This document shows, piece after piece, positions 20,556 to 31,891 of a stretch of DNA of 64,000 nucleotides. Both the position numbers and the translations under genes were made by a program. The stretch comes from Asparagopsis taxiformis (Eukaryota > Rhodophyta > Florideophyceae > Bonnemaisoniales > Bonnemaisoniaceae). Each line of letters starts with the position of its first letter. The first letter of the stretch is position 1. A model generated the notes under the pieces. The model saw nothing but the letters and a program-made list of their open reading frames with translations, ran no database searches and was not told the DNA's origin. The DNA lies in NCBI GenBank assembly GCA_030407315.1, contig JALQPE010002389.1, positions 61,520-125,519 on the forward strand. Direction: 5' to 3'.

Positions 20556-22622
20556 ATGTCTTCCTCTTCTTGTGATCTGGGTGAAGGAACCATCCGAATA
20601 CAGCCAGCTTTCATTGTGCCCGCAAACACTGTCATCCCGTCACCTATTTTCCCTGCTTACCGCAGCTACTTGGCTTGCCACTTTCCTCTCGAGGCAACCC
20701 TTTCGACACATCACCGTTGCCTGTGCAGACATTCATCCTCCTCGCTTTCACATATTGTTATCATGCTCACCTGGAGCTGGCTTGGCAAATGTCGCTCCTT
20801 CGTAGCTTCTTTGCCGTGGGAGTCGTGCGCAACTGTTCCGCTACCCCTCCCGCCCCATCAACGAAAGCTTGATACTCCCAATCCTTACTCGCGATTATCT
20901 CGCAGATTTCTTGCCTTTATCAAGCGCGAATTCAGCACTGCCGTCACTCACGCCGCCGCTGTCATCACTGTCGTTCTAGTTCTTGTGTTCTTGCTTGGTG
21001 CCCAATCTTCTCTTCACCCTACAATCCTCCCTGATTTGTCATTCACAACCCACCAAACTGTGCAATCCAACAACTCACTTCATCATGATCCCAATCTTTC
21101 TCCGCTCAACCTCCAGTTGCATGATATGCATGAAGTTCCATTTCGATACTTGAACGAAATTGGTATGGACCAAAAAGAACGTCTCAAACACCTGCTCTCA
21201 ACTCGAGCTTCCAACTCTTCCCTCGCGTATCCGACAAGACGTGCTGTTTTCGCTCATATTTCGCAATGTCACTTGTATTCTTGTATTCGAGCTGTCGCGA
21301 GTGCTGTTGTTTACGCTCAAACAACAGCTCGAGTGGCCGTCATTTTCGCACAGCCTATCGCTGAACACCATTTATCGGAATTTCTCATCGCCGACCACAA
21401 TACTGGGGGCGATTTAGTGAACCATGTTATCATCATACCGGTCTCCGAAAAGTTTGAACGTTTCTCTTCGGATAATCATTCGACCATCACCGATTGGGCT
21501 GAATTTTCTGTTGTAGACGCTGCCTTACCATCTGATGTGGTTTCTTCATCGCAAAATACCGAAAGTACATTCACAGCGGCAAACTCAATGCATTTTCCCA
21601 CTGCAAGCACCAAAGAAGACAGCACCAATATTCGCGTCATTCGAAACACAGACAAAGTAGCTTCGCTGGACAACTTGGCTGCCATTGATGCGCATGTTTC
21701 AATGTCGTTGACCGGAGTGATTTGGTCCAGGTATGTTCCTCGTATGATGCAGGAGCAAATCTAGTCCCATTTTGTTGAGAGGGCACCACCTTCAAAAAGG
21801 CATATCATTGCAAAGGCTTCTGTGATAGGGTGCCACCCAGAAACGCAGAAGGTGGAAGTTACAGATAGCGTCCTCTATTCTGATTTCCACACCCCCAAAA
21901 TGTTACTTCGCGGTATGTCGCCAATCGCAAGAAAGCTGTTGCTACTCAAGTTGATCAGAAAGCGGAAGACCGGAATACGTAATCCCAAAATTGTTTTCAT
22001 TCACGCTCAGTACGGACTCGGCAACCGATTGCGTGCTCTGGGATCTGCGATGGCGTTTGCTAGGCGAACAGATCGAGTTTTGGTTCTGATCTGGGTGCCA
22101 GATCAGCATTTGAACTGCAAGTTTACAGAGTTGTTTGTAAGTAATGATGAATTTGTGGTGAGTGACAGCTTCGAGCCTGGTGAGGGATGGCCGTTTGAAA
22201 GCAATCTACGTAATGATGCACAAATGGCACAAGTGAAATGGTACAACTATATGAGAGTGAATGGAAAGAAGGTACATACGTCGGATGATGTTGTTGAGGA
22301 TGACATAGCACATCACATCTACTTATCCACGTGTTACGTCGTACAGTCACCTGTGACGCCATTCATACTGCGAACGCAGAGTACATTAAGAGTATGACGA
22401 TGGCTCGATCCTGAGTCTCATCGCGTTTTGCGCATTTTAACCGACAATCTGACGCGGGAGGGCGTTTCAATAGGTACAAAGTACAGAAATATAATCCTTT
22501 GATATCTACACGGTTCACAAGGGAGCATCCCAAAAATGAGTCGCTGTACATCACTCCCCTTCCTCAGATGTGTCCAGACCTTCCATCTTCGGATCCCGAA
22601 GAGGCGCCACATAATATTATGT
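20556..22622 (+). pseudogene. Captured glycosyltransferase (fucosyltransferase-like) pseudogene
   Basis: The ORF starts at ATG 20556 and runs to a TAG at 21762-21764, then stays open in the same frame to 22397, so one nonsense codon divides it. A membrane anchor (about residues 135-156, AAAVITVVLVLVFLLG) after a basic segment suggests a type II Golgi protein. The catalytic region is marked by FIHAQYGLGNRLRALGSA and VLVLIWVPDQH, typical of fucosyltransferase-like enzymes that bind a nucleotide sugar. After 22370 the frame shifts, a TGA follows at 22412, and a tail resembling the enzyme's end (ESLYITPLPQMCPDLP) stops at about 22620. The decay and its position inside a transposon point to a captured host gene copy. 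Exact specificity is unknown. Confidence 0.7.
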
Positions 22623-22858
22623 AAGATCATATGATCTTCAAAACTCAACAGCGTACGCGACGTCGCGTACGATACGTCGCACAGGCCAAAATTGTGGTTA
22701 ACGGCGATCGCCGTTAACGCAGTCGACTGCGGAGCGCAGCTCGTCGGCGGTCTGGACAGCGCGTTCGAGTAGGCCTCCGCCGCACGCGTCACAGTCATGA
22801 CGGCTGCATCCGCGAGCGGCAGACACGGGGTAACGGGGAAGGTCGGTTGCAGAGAGCG
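22623..22858. other. Palindrome-rich junction
   Basis: Contains AAGATCATATGATCTT (22623-22638), a CGCGACGTCGCG-type repeat and a perfect 22-bp palindrome centred on GGCGATCGCC (22697-22718). It joins the AT-rich pseudogene to a GC-rich block. Confidence 0.6.
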
Positions 22859-23263
22859 TTAGGCGGCAGCCTGAATCCGCTCAGCCAGCGCGGTACTGAT
22901 ACATGATCGCGAATTGGAAGCGTCCTGACTGGCGTGCGGCATGCCGACGACGCGCGCAGGCATGAGCGGAGGGGCCAGTAGCGAGTCGCGCTTCTGGATT
23001 TGGCGCTGCAGCTTTGGCGAGCAATTCGGACGGCGTCGGGCTGAAGGTGGTGTAAGGCGAGACGGGAGACATAGCTGCACGCGGGCGGGCTCGCCTGGGC
23101 GGGAGAAGTGGAGGGTTGTTTGCAGACGTCGGCTGGGTGTCTCGCGACGACGCTTGGGCGGCGGGGAGGGCGTGCGCGGTGGCGGCGCTGCAGTGCGTTT
23201 GGATCGGGAATGGGGTGTTATTGTTACCTTGACGCAACGACGGAGCGGACAATTGTTGTCCAT
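22859..23263 (-). CDS. Small basic ORF in a GC-rich captured block
   Basis: 134 residues, ATG at 23263. Not recognised. It is Pro/Arg/Ser-rich with PPPKRRRE, a nuclear-signal-like stretch, followed by RLQTTLHFSR, which loosely resembles a PCNA-binding peptide. The base composition of 22640-23540 is clearly more GC-rich than its surroundings, which suggests a fragment copied from a host gene. The plus-strand ORF over the same bases (22941-23525) is Gly/Arg-rich low-complexity and looks like a shadow. Confidence that this is a real gene is low. Confidence 0.3.
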   Translation of the reverse strand: MDNNCPLRRCVKVTITPHSRSKRTAAPPPRTPSPPPKRRRETPSRRLQTTLHFSRPGEPARVQLCLPSRLTPPSARRRPNCSPKLQRQIQKRDSLLAPPLMPARVVGMPHASQDASNSRSCISTALAERIQAAA

Positions 23264-23589
23264 GGAGGAGCTCCAGTGGGAGGACTCTTTGGGCGGGGGA
23301 GTTAGTAGGTTTAGGTCGTTGGTGAGAGCGGGGCATGGCGGGAGGCTGGAGAGCGTGGTTGGACTGGGCGGGAATGGAGATAGGGCTGTGAGGAGGGCTA
23401 GAGGTGGGGCGGGGGTAGAGAAGGAGAGAGTTAGTGAGGCAGCTAGAGGGAGATCTGTTTCGGTGATTGCTGGATCGAGCGGCTCGCTGCAGAAGAGGTT
23501 AGTTTCGAAAAGGGAATTGAGTTGAGTGTGGAGCGATTGCGGCTCGATGGAACCTGTTAGAAGGTCTTCATCCTACTCTGAGCGACTCC

Positions 23590-24005
23590 TACCAATGGCA
23601 GTGCAACACCTGGACTTGGCAAACCAAAATAATACCGGGTATAGTTTCTGGGTTCCAATGTCCAGGTGCAATGCGCTCATTGGTCGGCAGAGCTGGCTGC
23701 TGTGCGGCCAATGAGTTGACTGCACCTGGTTGGGTGAAGTGAGAATAATACCGGGTATAGTTTCTGGTTTTCAACGACCAAGTGCATTGCGCTTATTGGC
23801 CACACCACAACCATCTCATCCGACCGATGAGTGCAATGCACCTAGTTTGGCAAAGTGCGAAAAATACCGGGTATAGTTTCTGGGTTCCGATGGACAGGTG
23901 CACTGCGATCATTGGTCTGCTAGGCTGGCTGCTGTTCCACTAATGAGTGCACTACACCTGATTTGGTGAAATAAAAATAATAGCGAGTGTTATTTCTGGA
24001 TTCCA
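23590..24005. repeat. Array of four palindromic units (right array, inverted relative to the left array)
   Basis: Cores near 23626, 23740, 23858 and 23973 read AATAATACCGGGTATAGTTTC, the reverse complement of most left-array cores, with GTCCAGGTGCA and CCAATGAG segments. The two arrays bracket the captured sequences at 20116-23589. Confidence 0.8.
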
Positions 24006-24195
24006 TCAACCAGCTGCATACAGCAGGTCATTTGCCGATAGCTAATCCTTTTGTTGTCAAAAAGTGCTTAGCGCATGCATGCATGTTCTCGTATTGCGCT
24101 TGCGCGTAGTACCATCTCAACAGTCCCAGGCAGCACAATACTATGCGGGTAATGAGTCCAAAACCCGTTGAAACGAATAGAGCCAAAGCTGTGAT

Positions 24196-24231
24196 CCCAT
24201 CTCTGTCAGCCATATGGCTGACAGAGATGGG
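24196..24231. repeat. 36-bp perfect palindrome
   Basis: CCCATCTCTGTCAGCCAT followed by its exact reverse complement, with no spacer. It could extrude as a cruciform; function unknown. Confidence 0.85.
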
Positions 24232-25858
24232 GTCATATGATTAGAGGTCTCAAATGAAACGACATTCATTCTGCTGATTTGCTACAAAGATATAACAATG
24301 TGATTCGTTTTATTTTCATCTCTCTTTCGCACCGTGGTGATTTTGAAACAGAACAGCCTTGCAGTAGTGTCACTGTTTGGTCAGGCCACTAAGTTTAAGG
24401 GGAGAGCACTTTCTCGCGCTACAAAAGCGTTGAGATTCATTCTCCAGGGAGTGTGAACGGTGCTATTCATCCAAGATAGACAATGATTTTCCTCTAAATT
24501 CACAACTCTTCTCAATTGGACTCAGTACGCAGTCATCTCAAAACCGTCCCTTCTCGCATTCACAATCCGTCATTTTTGTTCGTCGAAGTTATTGCTAGTC
24601 TCCAAGGGCCTACTAGACAGACCGCCAAAGCCCACCTCGCAGCTCCCACCAATAGTGTACGGATTTTTGCCTATCACCTACAACTAACTATCACTGTTTT
24701 ATATCTGTTTAACCTTCAATGACTACAACTGGACACAATCCGATGCACTTTCTCAAAGTTCAGCTTCCCCACACGTACTCAAGACTGCCGAACATTTTTT
24801 GTAGCTTCCAGCGTTTTTCCGCCACAAGTTTCGCCGACACAACGATAGTTGAAATTGAGTTACTGTCCAGATTGTTCAATAACTCCCTATAATTCAACCG
24901 TATTCTGCACGCAGACAGACTCTTTTTGATTCAGTATTGAAAAAACAGTGCGATCAAATTGCTCAAATTATGGTGGAACTGTTCAGATATAAACTGATCA
25001 CGTTGAAACAATTATGCTCCATATGAACATTACTCCACTCATACGTGAAAAGGAACTTTCACAAGAACAAGATATGGTGAAATTCTGGAAGTAATCAGCG
25101 TAGAACAAAAATATGTATGCGATATATGGCCTGCCGCCTAATGGTAGGCGGTAAACTGTACAGTTTGCACTTCAAGCATCCATACCTCTAATCTCTTCTC
25201 TTTGGATTCGAGAGAATCTTGCAAAAATTGTTGATTAATATTATCTCCTACGCAACGAGTAGGACGAAATACGTATTTATCTAGATAGGAAACTTTAATA
25301 ATTCTCATTACTTATATTTTCTTACTGTTGCATCGTATCGAAAACATGATGGTTTCCTACTTACCCAAGGAACAGGTGACTAGTTATCCTATGATCCCAT
25401 GCTGGGTTCAGCAGCAAGGTTTCATGACTTCATAGATTCTTGCTTACCCCCCATGCATATGAAATTACTATGCTCATATCGTTTCCATAAACGTCACTAA
25501 CGAAAAACTTATGATCGTGCTTCAGTATATCGCACTTTACGTCGCATTAGTTGTCTCATTACGGTGGGAAATGGTCTATTCATGAGCAGAAAGCTGTAAC
25601 TCTCCATGGAATGGTCTGATACTACATTCTAAAGCATTTATTAGCTGAATCTTCTTCGGTATACGCCTGGGAATCATCACCAAGAATTTTAGGTTGGTTT
25701 TAAAGGGCCTGATTTCAATTACTGTTAATTTCCCGCGTCCAGAAAATTTGACAAATCATCCGCTGCCAAATCATCTGCCAAATCATCTGCCACATCATCG
25801 TCTGCCGAATCATCTGCCTTCTGGTTACGACGAGGCCATTATGGGTGGATGACCTGCC
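24232..25858. other. AT-rich CACTA-A interior without genes
   Basis: No ORF worth reporting on either strand. At 25750-25822 a 12-13 bp motif (AAATCATCTGCC) is repeated about five times, just upstream of a TATA-like box. Confidence 0.5.
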
Positions 25859-26519
25859 TATTTAAGGCTGTTTATGCGTGATGTATAGGACGATTTCATC
25901 ATCCGAGTATCATGAACAAGACAGGTAAGTCAGGTACGTTGTCGTAGATGTATCTTTGCCCTCTCTTATTTATTTCCACATGTTTTCCATGAAAGATAGT
26001 GCTCTAACCATGAATATCGTTCTGCAAAGATCCTATTCTAGTCTATTGATTCGAAATGCTTCTGGTATAGGAATCGGTTAACCACACTGCAATCTTGTTC
26101 TCATCCTTTACAATAATTTTCTTTATCTGATTGCTAACCTGTTGCAAATCATCTATGGTGGTGTTTATTTCTTTTCTGTCTGAACATGAACTGTCATTTT
26201 CAAGCAGCAAGGAACTCGAGTTGCATGCAATTAGTCCTAGTTGTAGAGATGATAAGATTATGGATACGATAGTTCAATTTGATGAGTAGTCTAGTCTAAT
26301 GATAGAACTGAAACAGTCTTTCAGGCATCGTTATCCTTGCTACATAAAACATTTGACGTCCTTTTAGATCACACTTGGTTATCCCTATACATTGCTATGA
26401 AGACCACCGAGAGAGATACCCCATTCTGCCCGAAATTTCGTAGCTGTATGCCTGAACATGCGGCTGGAATTGCATTTACACCTGGTTTTATCGTCCTGAA
26501 CATCAATTGGAGCCACTAG
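25859..26519 (+). CDS. Possible spliced gene with a 13-nt first exon
   Basis: TATTTAAGG at about 25859 resembles a TATA box. About 50 nt on, ATGAACAAGACAG (25912-25924) is followed by GTAAGT, giving a 13-nt first exon ending in codon phase 1. An acceptor CTTTTAG ending at 26367 opens a frame of matching phase to a TAG at 26519, encoding a Cys-containing peptide with CPKFRSCMPEHA. The implied intron is 443 nt and may hide further small exons. The phase matches that of the microexon gene at the window start. This is a weak prediction. Confidence 0.25.
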
Positions 26520-26559
26520 AAAGTATTACCCTAGGCATCAGATTTTACTACTTTCCTGT

Positions 26560-27307
26560 TCTGTCCGAGTCAGTACCGCTGGGCACTACAATATACCGGT
26601 TCAGTATAGACTTCCCGGCAGTAAATTGTACTGTCTCAAGCACTAGTTCCAGGTAGTGAAATGTACTGCCACAGGTATTACTTCCAGGTATTACTCTGCA
26701 CTGGCACAGGCAGTAACTGGTACTGTCTCATGCCCCTGCCGAGGACAACACTACCAGACAGTAATTTACACTGATTTGGAAAGCCCATTTCTCTGCCTCT
26801 GGCATGACGTGCAGGCAGTATAGTACTATACAGTACATCGGGGCTCTGTCTAAATATAGCAAAATGTGCTGCCGTCATTCGCGCCTGCAGCCAGCACAGC
26901 ACGCTACCGGAAACATTAAATTCTACTACCACACGGTGCATCGCCCGCCAGGTAATAATTCTGCCCTGGGCCACATTCGTGGACAGAACATTTTACTCCC
27001 TCTCCGTGCTGCCCAAGTCAGCACAACATACTACTTTATTTTACAGGCCAATCTAGCACAAATCACTGCCAGATAGACAATCTAAATCCAGCATCTATCA
27101 CTGCCTCCCACCACTGCCTCACTTCATACATCCAGGCAGTACTTTCTACTGCCGTCGGCAGCACTTGGCCACTGCCTCCGGGCAGTGCACTGTACTGCCG
27201 GTAAGTAGGGTAATTTATACTTTTACAGTACTAAATTTCACTGCCTCAGGCAGTAAATTTTACTGCCGTACAGTACTGCCCCAGGCCCGATTTCAGACAC
27301 AGTAGTG
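26560..27307. repeat. Right subterminal palindromes and TIR of CACTA-A
   Basis: Many copies of (G/T)TACTGCC...GGCAGTA at irregular spacing, dense from 27120 to 27280. The TIR is at 27289-27307. They mirror those of the left end. Confidence 0.8.
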
Positions 27308-27513
27308 CCACCGAGGCAGACCTCGACAAGAACCGCGACGGTCCGGCGTATGTAGTAGACGACCTACTAAACCATCGCGTAAACGATGACGGCACCCTAG
27401 ACTTCCTCGTGAAGTGGGTCGGGTATCGTAACCCTACGTGGGAGCCCCGCCGGAACGTATCTGAAGAGAGCGTCTCTCGATACTTCGCACGCGTGCGACG
27501 AGCAACAACGTGA
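27308..27513 (+). pseudogene. pol: gypsy-1 pol C-terminal chromodomain fragment
   Basis: Once CACTA-A is removed, pol continues in frame with D-K-N-R-D-G-P-A-Y-V-V-D-D and reaches a TGA at 27511-27513. The segment has the chromodomain core: a V-D-D-L-L strand, FLVKWVGYRNPTWEP, and a C-terminal helix. Chromodomains on Ty3/gypsy integrases bind modified histone tails and bias insertion into chromatin. This places gypsy-1 among chromodomain-bearing gypsy elements. Confidence 0.85.
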
Positions 27514-29662
27514 AAGGCCACGACGGCCCCCGAAAACGCACACGAGCGTCGGGTTAAGCGCACGCGTGCGCGACGTTGCACGATGCAACAAACGAAGGCG
27601 ACGAGCCGCACGAACGAGAAGCGACGGCACAACGAGTGGCCGGGACGTCCACCCTTGCGTTGGGGGGGGCGCGATGCGTGCTAGAGCCGTCGCTCTTTTC
27701 GTTTTCGACACCATACGTTGGTGGAGGCACGAGCGCCAAAGAAAGATTGGACGACGAGTCCACGCGCGGACGATTCACAGGATGTGAAGAGCCACGACTG
27801 GCTCGACAGTGTTGACCGTCCCACGGGCAAAGGTGACGACACCACGGGCCACGGACGGACAACACGTCAGATTTTTCGCGCGAAAAATTATACTTGGGCC
27901 AGCGGGCCATGGACGCACGGTACGAAAAATCGGGCCGATTACAGTGCGCTAACCTAGCCAAATCTCGGGACACGCGTGCCCCGAAAATTTCGTAATTTTG
28001 GCATGTCACGTGAGCCATCGTACGTCCCCGTGGACAGCCGCTGACAACGAGTCGCATCGACCAACGAGGTCAACGCCAACAGCTCGCGAGCTAACGGCAA
28101 CGTGACGCCGGAAGGCGGAGAAACGACGTAGAACGGACGCATCCCCGACGAAGATGGCAACGGCCTCATTACGAAACTTCCCGCACGAAGCGGAACGCAG
28201 CTATACGTTAGCCGACGAACAAGACCAACGGGTCTCAGCGCAAGAAGCGCGCGAGTAAAGCGTGCGAACGACGAGCCAACGAGGCCGCGACGACGGACGG
28301 CGAACCGAATCGCCATCGTGAGGCACGACGCCGAACACGGTAGCCACGTACGGCAACCCCGGAACGACACAACGGTGTCCTGCCACGCGGGCATAACGAA
28401 TGACGCGCGAAAGCGAAAAGCCTGCCGGCTAGTCGAAACGCACGAACAAACCCGAAAGGCGGGTAGACCACGTACGGTCACGAAGGCTAAGACGCGCACG
28501 TCCGCGTCGCAAAACGAGAAGCTAACGAGCTTAGACCCCGTTCGAATTCGAAGGCACGCGCGCCACCGGCCACGTTGGCCAGGATACGAGCGCGTACGAG
28601 GACGTCGTAACGATAACGACGTACCTCAACGGGTCGAAGGCACGAAACGAAATACGAATACGCAACGGCGTACAAGCTGGTAGCCAACGTAAACGGCACA
28701 GCCGAAGGCGACGAGCCGACGAAAAACTGGCGCACGTAACAGCCTCAAACGCCCGCGGGCATGCGAAACGACTTCGTCAATCGCGTCCCCGTCGGGTTCG
28801 CAAGTCGAATAAACGAAATTACGCAACGGCGTAACGGGCGAGCATTACGTATGCCCAGGTGCACGTCGCACCACATAACGGATGAGCTAACGAAACGCTC
28901 CTCGGGCGCCGCGGCGAACGACGCCACCACGCGAAGCGGACTAGCGCAACGATTGCGCCACCGGCTAACGTGAAGCCGCGGGAACGTGAAGCGCGACGGC
29001 GCTAACGGTGTTAACGGCTATACGAAAAGCCAAGCCCGCCGGCAAAGACGTTGTCAACGGAACCGCGACGCACCACGACGCACTACCGCGTACACGCAAC
29101 GGCGTGAAAAGTCAAGCCAACTCACGCGCGAGTCGGCCTGACGTTTAGCGAATTTTCCGTCCAGCTCATCGGAGCAAAATTAAATTGGCACCGACGTGCT
29201 ACGTGCCAAAGAGCTCGAATGCTCAACGGAATTAGACACCCGACGGGGTTATCCGAACGAGAAACGACGGCAGAAACGATTTTCGAGTTAGTTACTAAAT
29301 GATACGCACGCCAACGGGCTCTACGATCGAGGTTAACGTACCACTCGCAGTGAAAAGCCGCCGCTACGCGCCGCCGCTTTGCCGAATAGTTGCGTGTGTT
29401 ACGAACCTGCCAACGGGCACGCGCCGCCGCGAACTCGAAGCACGGGCTGCGTAAGCCATACGACACCCGACGGGGTAGACGCCACAACAAAAAAATTGTG
29501 GGGAGGGGCTGAACGCTAACCCCTCCCCCGCTGCAGACGACCTGCCAAACGCGAATTACGAAGCTCAACGGAGCCATGCGATTACGCAAAGAAACAAGAC
29601 GAAGTTTACGAAATAGCACGATGCTAGAGCCGACGTGGCCTACGAACTAACCTAGGAACGAC
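27514..29662. other. gypsy-1 3' region without sense genes
   Basis: GC-rich, ACG/GAACG-laden sequence like the rest of gypsy-1, with no convincing ORF. At 27636-27652 the 17-mer GTGGCCGGGACGTCCAC is followed by a G8 run. The same 17-mer precedes the polypurine tract next to the right LTR (54515-54531), so this could be a second, internal polypurine tract. Confidence 0.5.
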
Positions 29663-31891
29663 CTAGTAGCGACGAGAACGCTTGCCCGCACGGTCATACG
29701 GAACAGGGCCTTCGCCGCGGCTATCGTGGCTGCGGCTGCGACTGGGCTGAACGAAGCCCGGTGCGTACGGATCGACGGTCTGCGTGACCACGGGGGCTCG
29801 CTCGCGACGCGACGCGGGATCCCTAGCGTAAGGATCCGCAGTCCCGTGACTGCGCGTATCCGAAGGGCGCGCCGAAGCGGGGTCGCGTGGCAGGTACGCC
29901 GCTGCGTGACCATACCCGACGGGGTCGCCGAAGCCGCCGCCACTCGCGTAACCGTAAGGTTCATTACGAACGCCAACGGGCGGCGCGTAACTACGAGTCG
30001 CCGCGGCGAGACGCTCGGAAATCGCGCGTTCCGTTGCCAAGCGGGCAGTCAGGTCCAACGTCTGGGCCCTGAACTCTTCGGCTGCGCGAGCCACGGACGA
30101 GATGAGGGAACGAATAACCCAGCCGTCCGCACGAGGCGGAGCGGCCATCGACGTACCGAGAAGCCGACGGGCATCCTCATCGGAGACGCGGTCGTCCAGG
30201 CTAACGAAGCGTGGCGCGCGCTCGGCCGGCGTGGCCACATCCGGACGACCGACGTGGGCAACGTTGCCCCCTCCTGTAGCCTCGCGTGGCACGATCTCTC
30301 GAGGATCCGGCGCACGCGGCGCTTCGTTTTGATGGCCACGACGGCCAGAACGCGTCCCTCGGGGGCGCTCGTTGCCCCCGAGGCCGCCGAAATAACCGGC
30401 ACGATTGCCACGACGGCGTTCGGAACGGGAAGCGACCCGCGGCACGTAAGCCCCATCGCTGCGCACGGAGACGAACTCCTGGTTATCGCCGCTTGCGTAA
30501 TCGGGACGTATAACCCGATACTCCGGCCCCAACGCAAGGGCGCCGCGAACCTCAGCCAACGCGCTGGTAACGGAGACGAACATGTCGGAACCGTCCACCG
30601 GGATTGCACGAAGCATCTCGTAGTCGGCCAGGAAGTCCAACATGGACTCCGGCAGTAGGCACGCGCGCCCGAACACACGACGTTCCACGAACAGCGAGCA
30701 TGCGAGCATCGCTGCGTGTTCGATATCCACGGCCATGAGGAAACGTTCCTTCACGGGGGCAGGCGCGTCCTTCACGGCATCGGTAAAATAATGTACCACG
30801 CGTGGTAGCAACGTGGACGACCCACGGGGGTACGGAAACTCCTCCACTACTTCCGGCAACGGCGGGAAGTAGAGCTCGCTCGGGACGACCCACGGAGCCG
30901 ACGCGTGCGACACGCGGTAGTCGTCCGCGTTCACGTGGCGGAGCGCGAAGTGGTCGTCGTACGACACGACGCTTTTGGAGATGACGCTCAACGAAAGAGC
31001 AGTCTTCCATTCGGCACGTTGCCTTTCGGAAAGTGTCCGCGGACATACGAAGACAGACGCCACCGAGATGAACGGCGGTTCCTCGGGCGTCCCCTTCCAC
31101 AGGAAGGCGTCCATACGATCGACGTAGATCGCGTCGTTGACGTCACGCAACCACGAGCGGTCGCAACGTATCGACGCCGGGATCTGGTAACGTTCCGATC
31201 CCGGTGGCCCGTTGGCGAAACGACGCCCGGCTGCCCGCCCCCACGTATCCTCGGCGGAACGCATATAGTCGACGACCGCGCGGGCGTCCAGACGATCTCT
31301 GGCCAACGTGGCGAGATCGTCATCCGTGATACCCACGCGAGGCAACGCAGCCCACGCGTGGGTCAGGACGCCTACGTTTAGCGCCGCACCGCCACGTGAG
31401 GCGGTGCCGACTGTCCCAACGGGGTCACCACCCTCCGGCGAGGGATCCTGGCGAGGGGAACGCGGCGAGCCATCACGACGAGGCACGCCCGTGCGGGCCG
31501 CCGCCACAGCACGACGCGAACGAGCGGCCGCTGCCATCGCGGCTGCACTCGTCGACGGGGCCGCGGCAGCCGGAATGACGGGTGACGAATTCCCCGAGTC
31601 GGACGCCGTTGCGTCATCATCCCGTGGGGCATCGGCCCTAGCAGCCTCGGCAGGCGTCACGGAAGCCACCAGGCGAGACGGAGCCATCGGGCGAGACGAA
31701 GAGGCGACGGCCTGAGGAGCAACGGCTTCTCCCGCCCTAACGGATGGGGCGGGAGCGACGGACGCTTCCGTCGCTGGCGGCGCACCGGCTCCGACGAGGG
31801 AGGGAGCGCCCTGCGAAGGGTTCCTCGCTCCACCTCCAGCAGAGCCGGCGGGCCGCGGAGTGTTAGCATCGGTACTACGAGTCGTAACCAT
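29663..31891 (-). CDS. Long antisense ORF in the 3' part of gypsy-1
   Basis: 743 residues from ATG 31891; the frame is open to 32035 and that extension would add a hydrophobic segment (LVVVLVALVVIIV). Not recognised. Residues 1-190 are Ala/Pro/Ser-rich and disordered. About 190-480 look globular, with W-containing blocks (ISVASVFVCPRTLSERQRAEW; SVVSYDDHFALRHV). The last 260 are Arg/Gly/Ser/Tyr-rich, like RNA-binding tails. It runs opposite to gag-pol, after the chromodomain and before the right LTR, the same position as antisense ORFs known in plant Tat-lineage gypsy elements. It is uninterrupted although gag and pol are broken, which argues for a real, perhaps selected, gene. Confidence 0.55.
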   Translation of the reverse strand: MVTTRSTDANTPRPAGSAGGGARNPSQGAPSLVGAGAPPATEASVAPAPSVRAGEAVAPQAVASSSRPMAPSRLVASVTPAEAARADAPRDDDATASDSGNSSPVIPAAAAPSTSAAAMAAAARSRRAVAAARTGVPRRDGSPRSPRQDPSPEGGDPVGTVGTASRGGAALNVGVLTHAWAALPRVGITDDDLATLARDRLDARAVVDYMRSAEDTWGRAAGRRFANGPPGSERYQIPASIRCDRSWLRDVNDAIYVDRMDAFLWKGTPEEPPFISVASVFVCPRTLSERQRAEWKTALSLSVISKSVVSYDDHFALRHVNADDYRVSHASAPWVVPSELYFPPLPEVVEEFPYPRGSSTLLPRVVHYFTDAVKDAPAPVKERFLMAVDIEHAAMLACSLFVERRVFGRACLLPESMLDFLADYEMLRAIPVDGSDMFVSVTSALAEVRGALALGPEYRVIRPDYASGDNQEFVSVRSDGAYVPRVASRSERRRGNRAGYFGGLGGNERPRGTRSGRRGHQNEAPRAPDPREIVPREATGGGNVAHVGRPDVATPAERAPRFVSLDDRVSDEDARRLLGTSMAAPPRADGWVIRSLISSVARAAEEFRAQTLDLTARLATERAISERLAAATRSYAPPVGVRNEPYGYASGGGFGDPVGYGHAAAYLPRDPASARPSDTRSHGTADPYARDPASRRERAPVVTQTVDPYAPGFVQPSRSRSHDSRGEGPVPYDRAGKRSRRY

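Larger units (their letters stand above)
15374..27307. mobile_element. CACTA-A: 11.9-kb CACTA-type DNA transposon with captured sequence, no transposase
   Basis: The ends are inverted copies of CACTACTG(A/T)GT(T/C)TGA(G/A)ATC (19 nt, 3 mismatches), starting with the CACTA signature. They are flanked by the dinucleotide CC on both sides (15372-15373 and 27308-27309). Removing the element and one CC joins pol exactly in frame (E-P-Y-D-A|T-E-A-D), which proves the boundaries. Palindromic subterminal repeats lie at both ends. Inside are one 507-residue ORF, two arrays of palindromic repeats in opposite orientation, a glycosyltransferase pseudogene and a small basic ORF. No transposase is present, so the element would need one supplied in trans. 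Confidence 0.9.

Noticed and set aside
22941..23525. 194-codon plus-strand ORF, Gly/Arg-rich
   Set aside because: Low-complexity translation of a GC-rich block; the minus-strand frame has a better start and composition.
27397..28826. Several 60-180 codon ORFs on both strands downstream of gypsy-1 pol
   Set aside because: They overlap in many frames, are Arg/Ser-rich and arise from high GC; no motif stands out.
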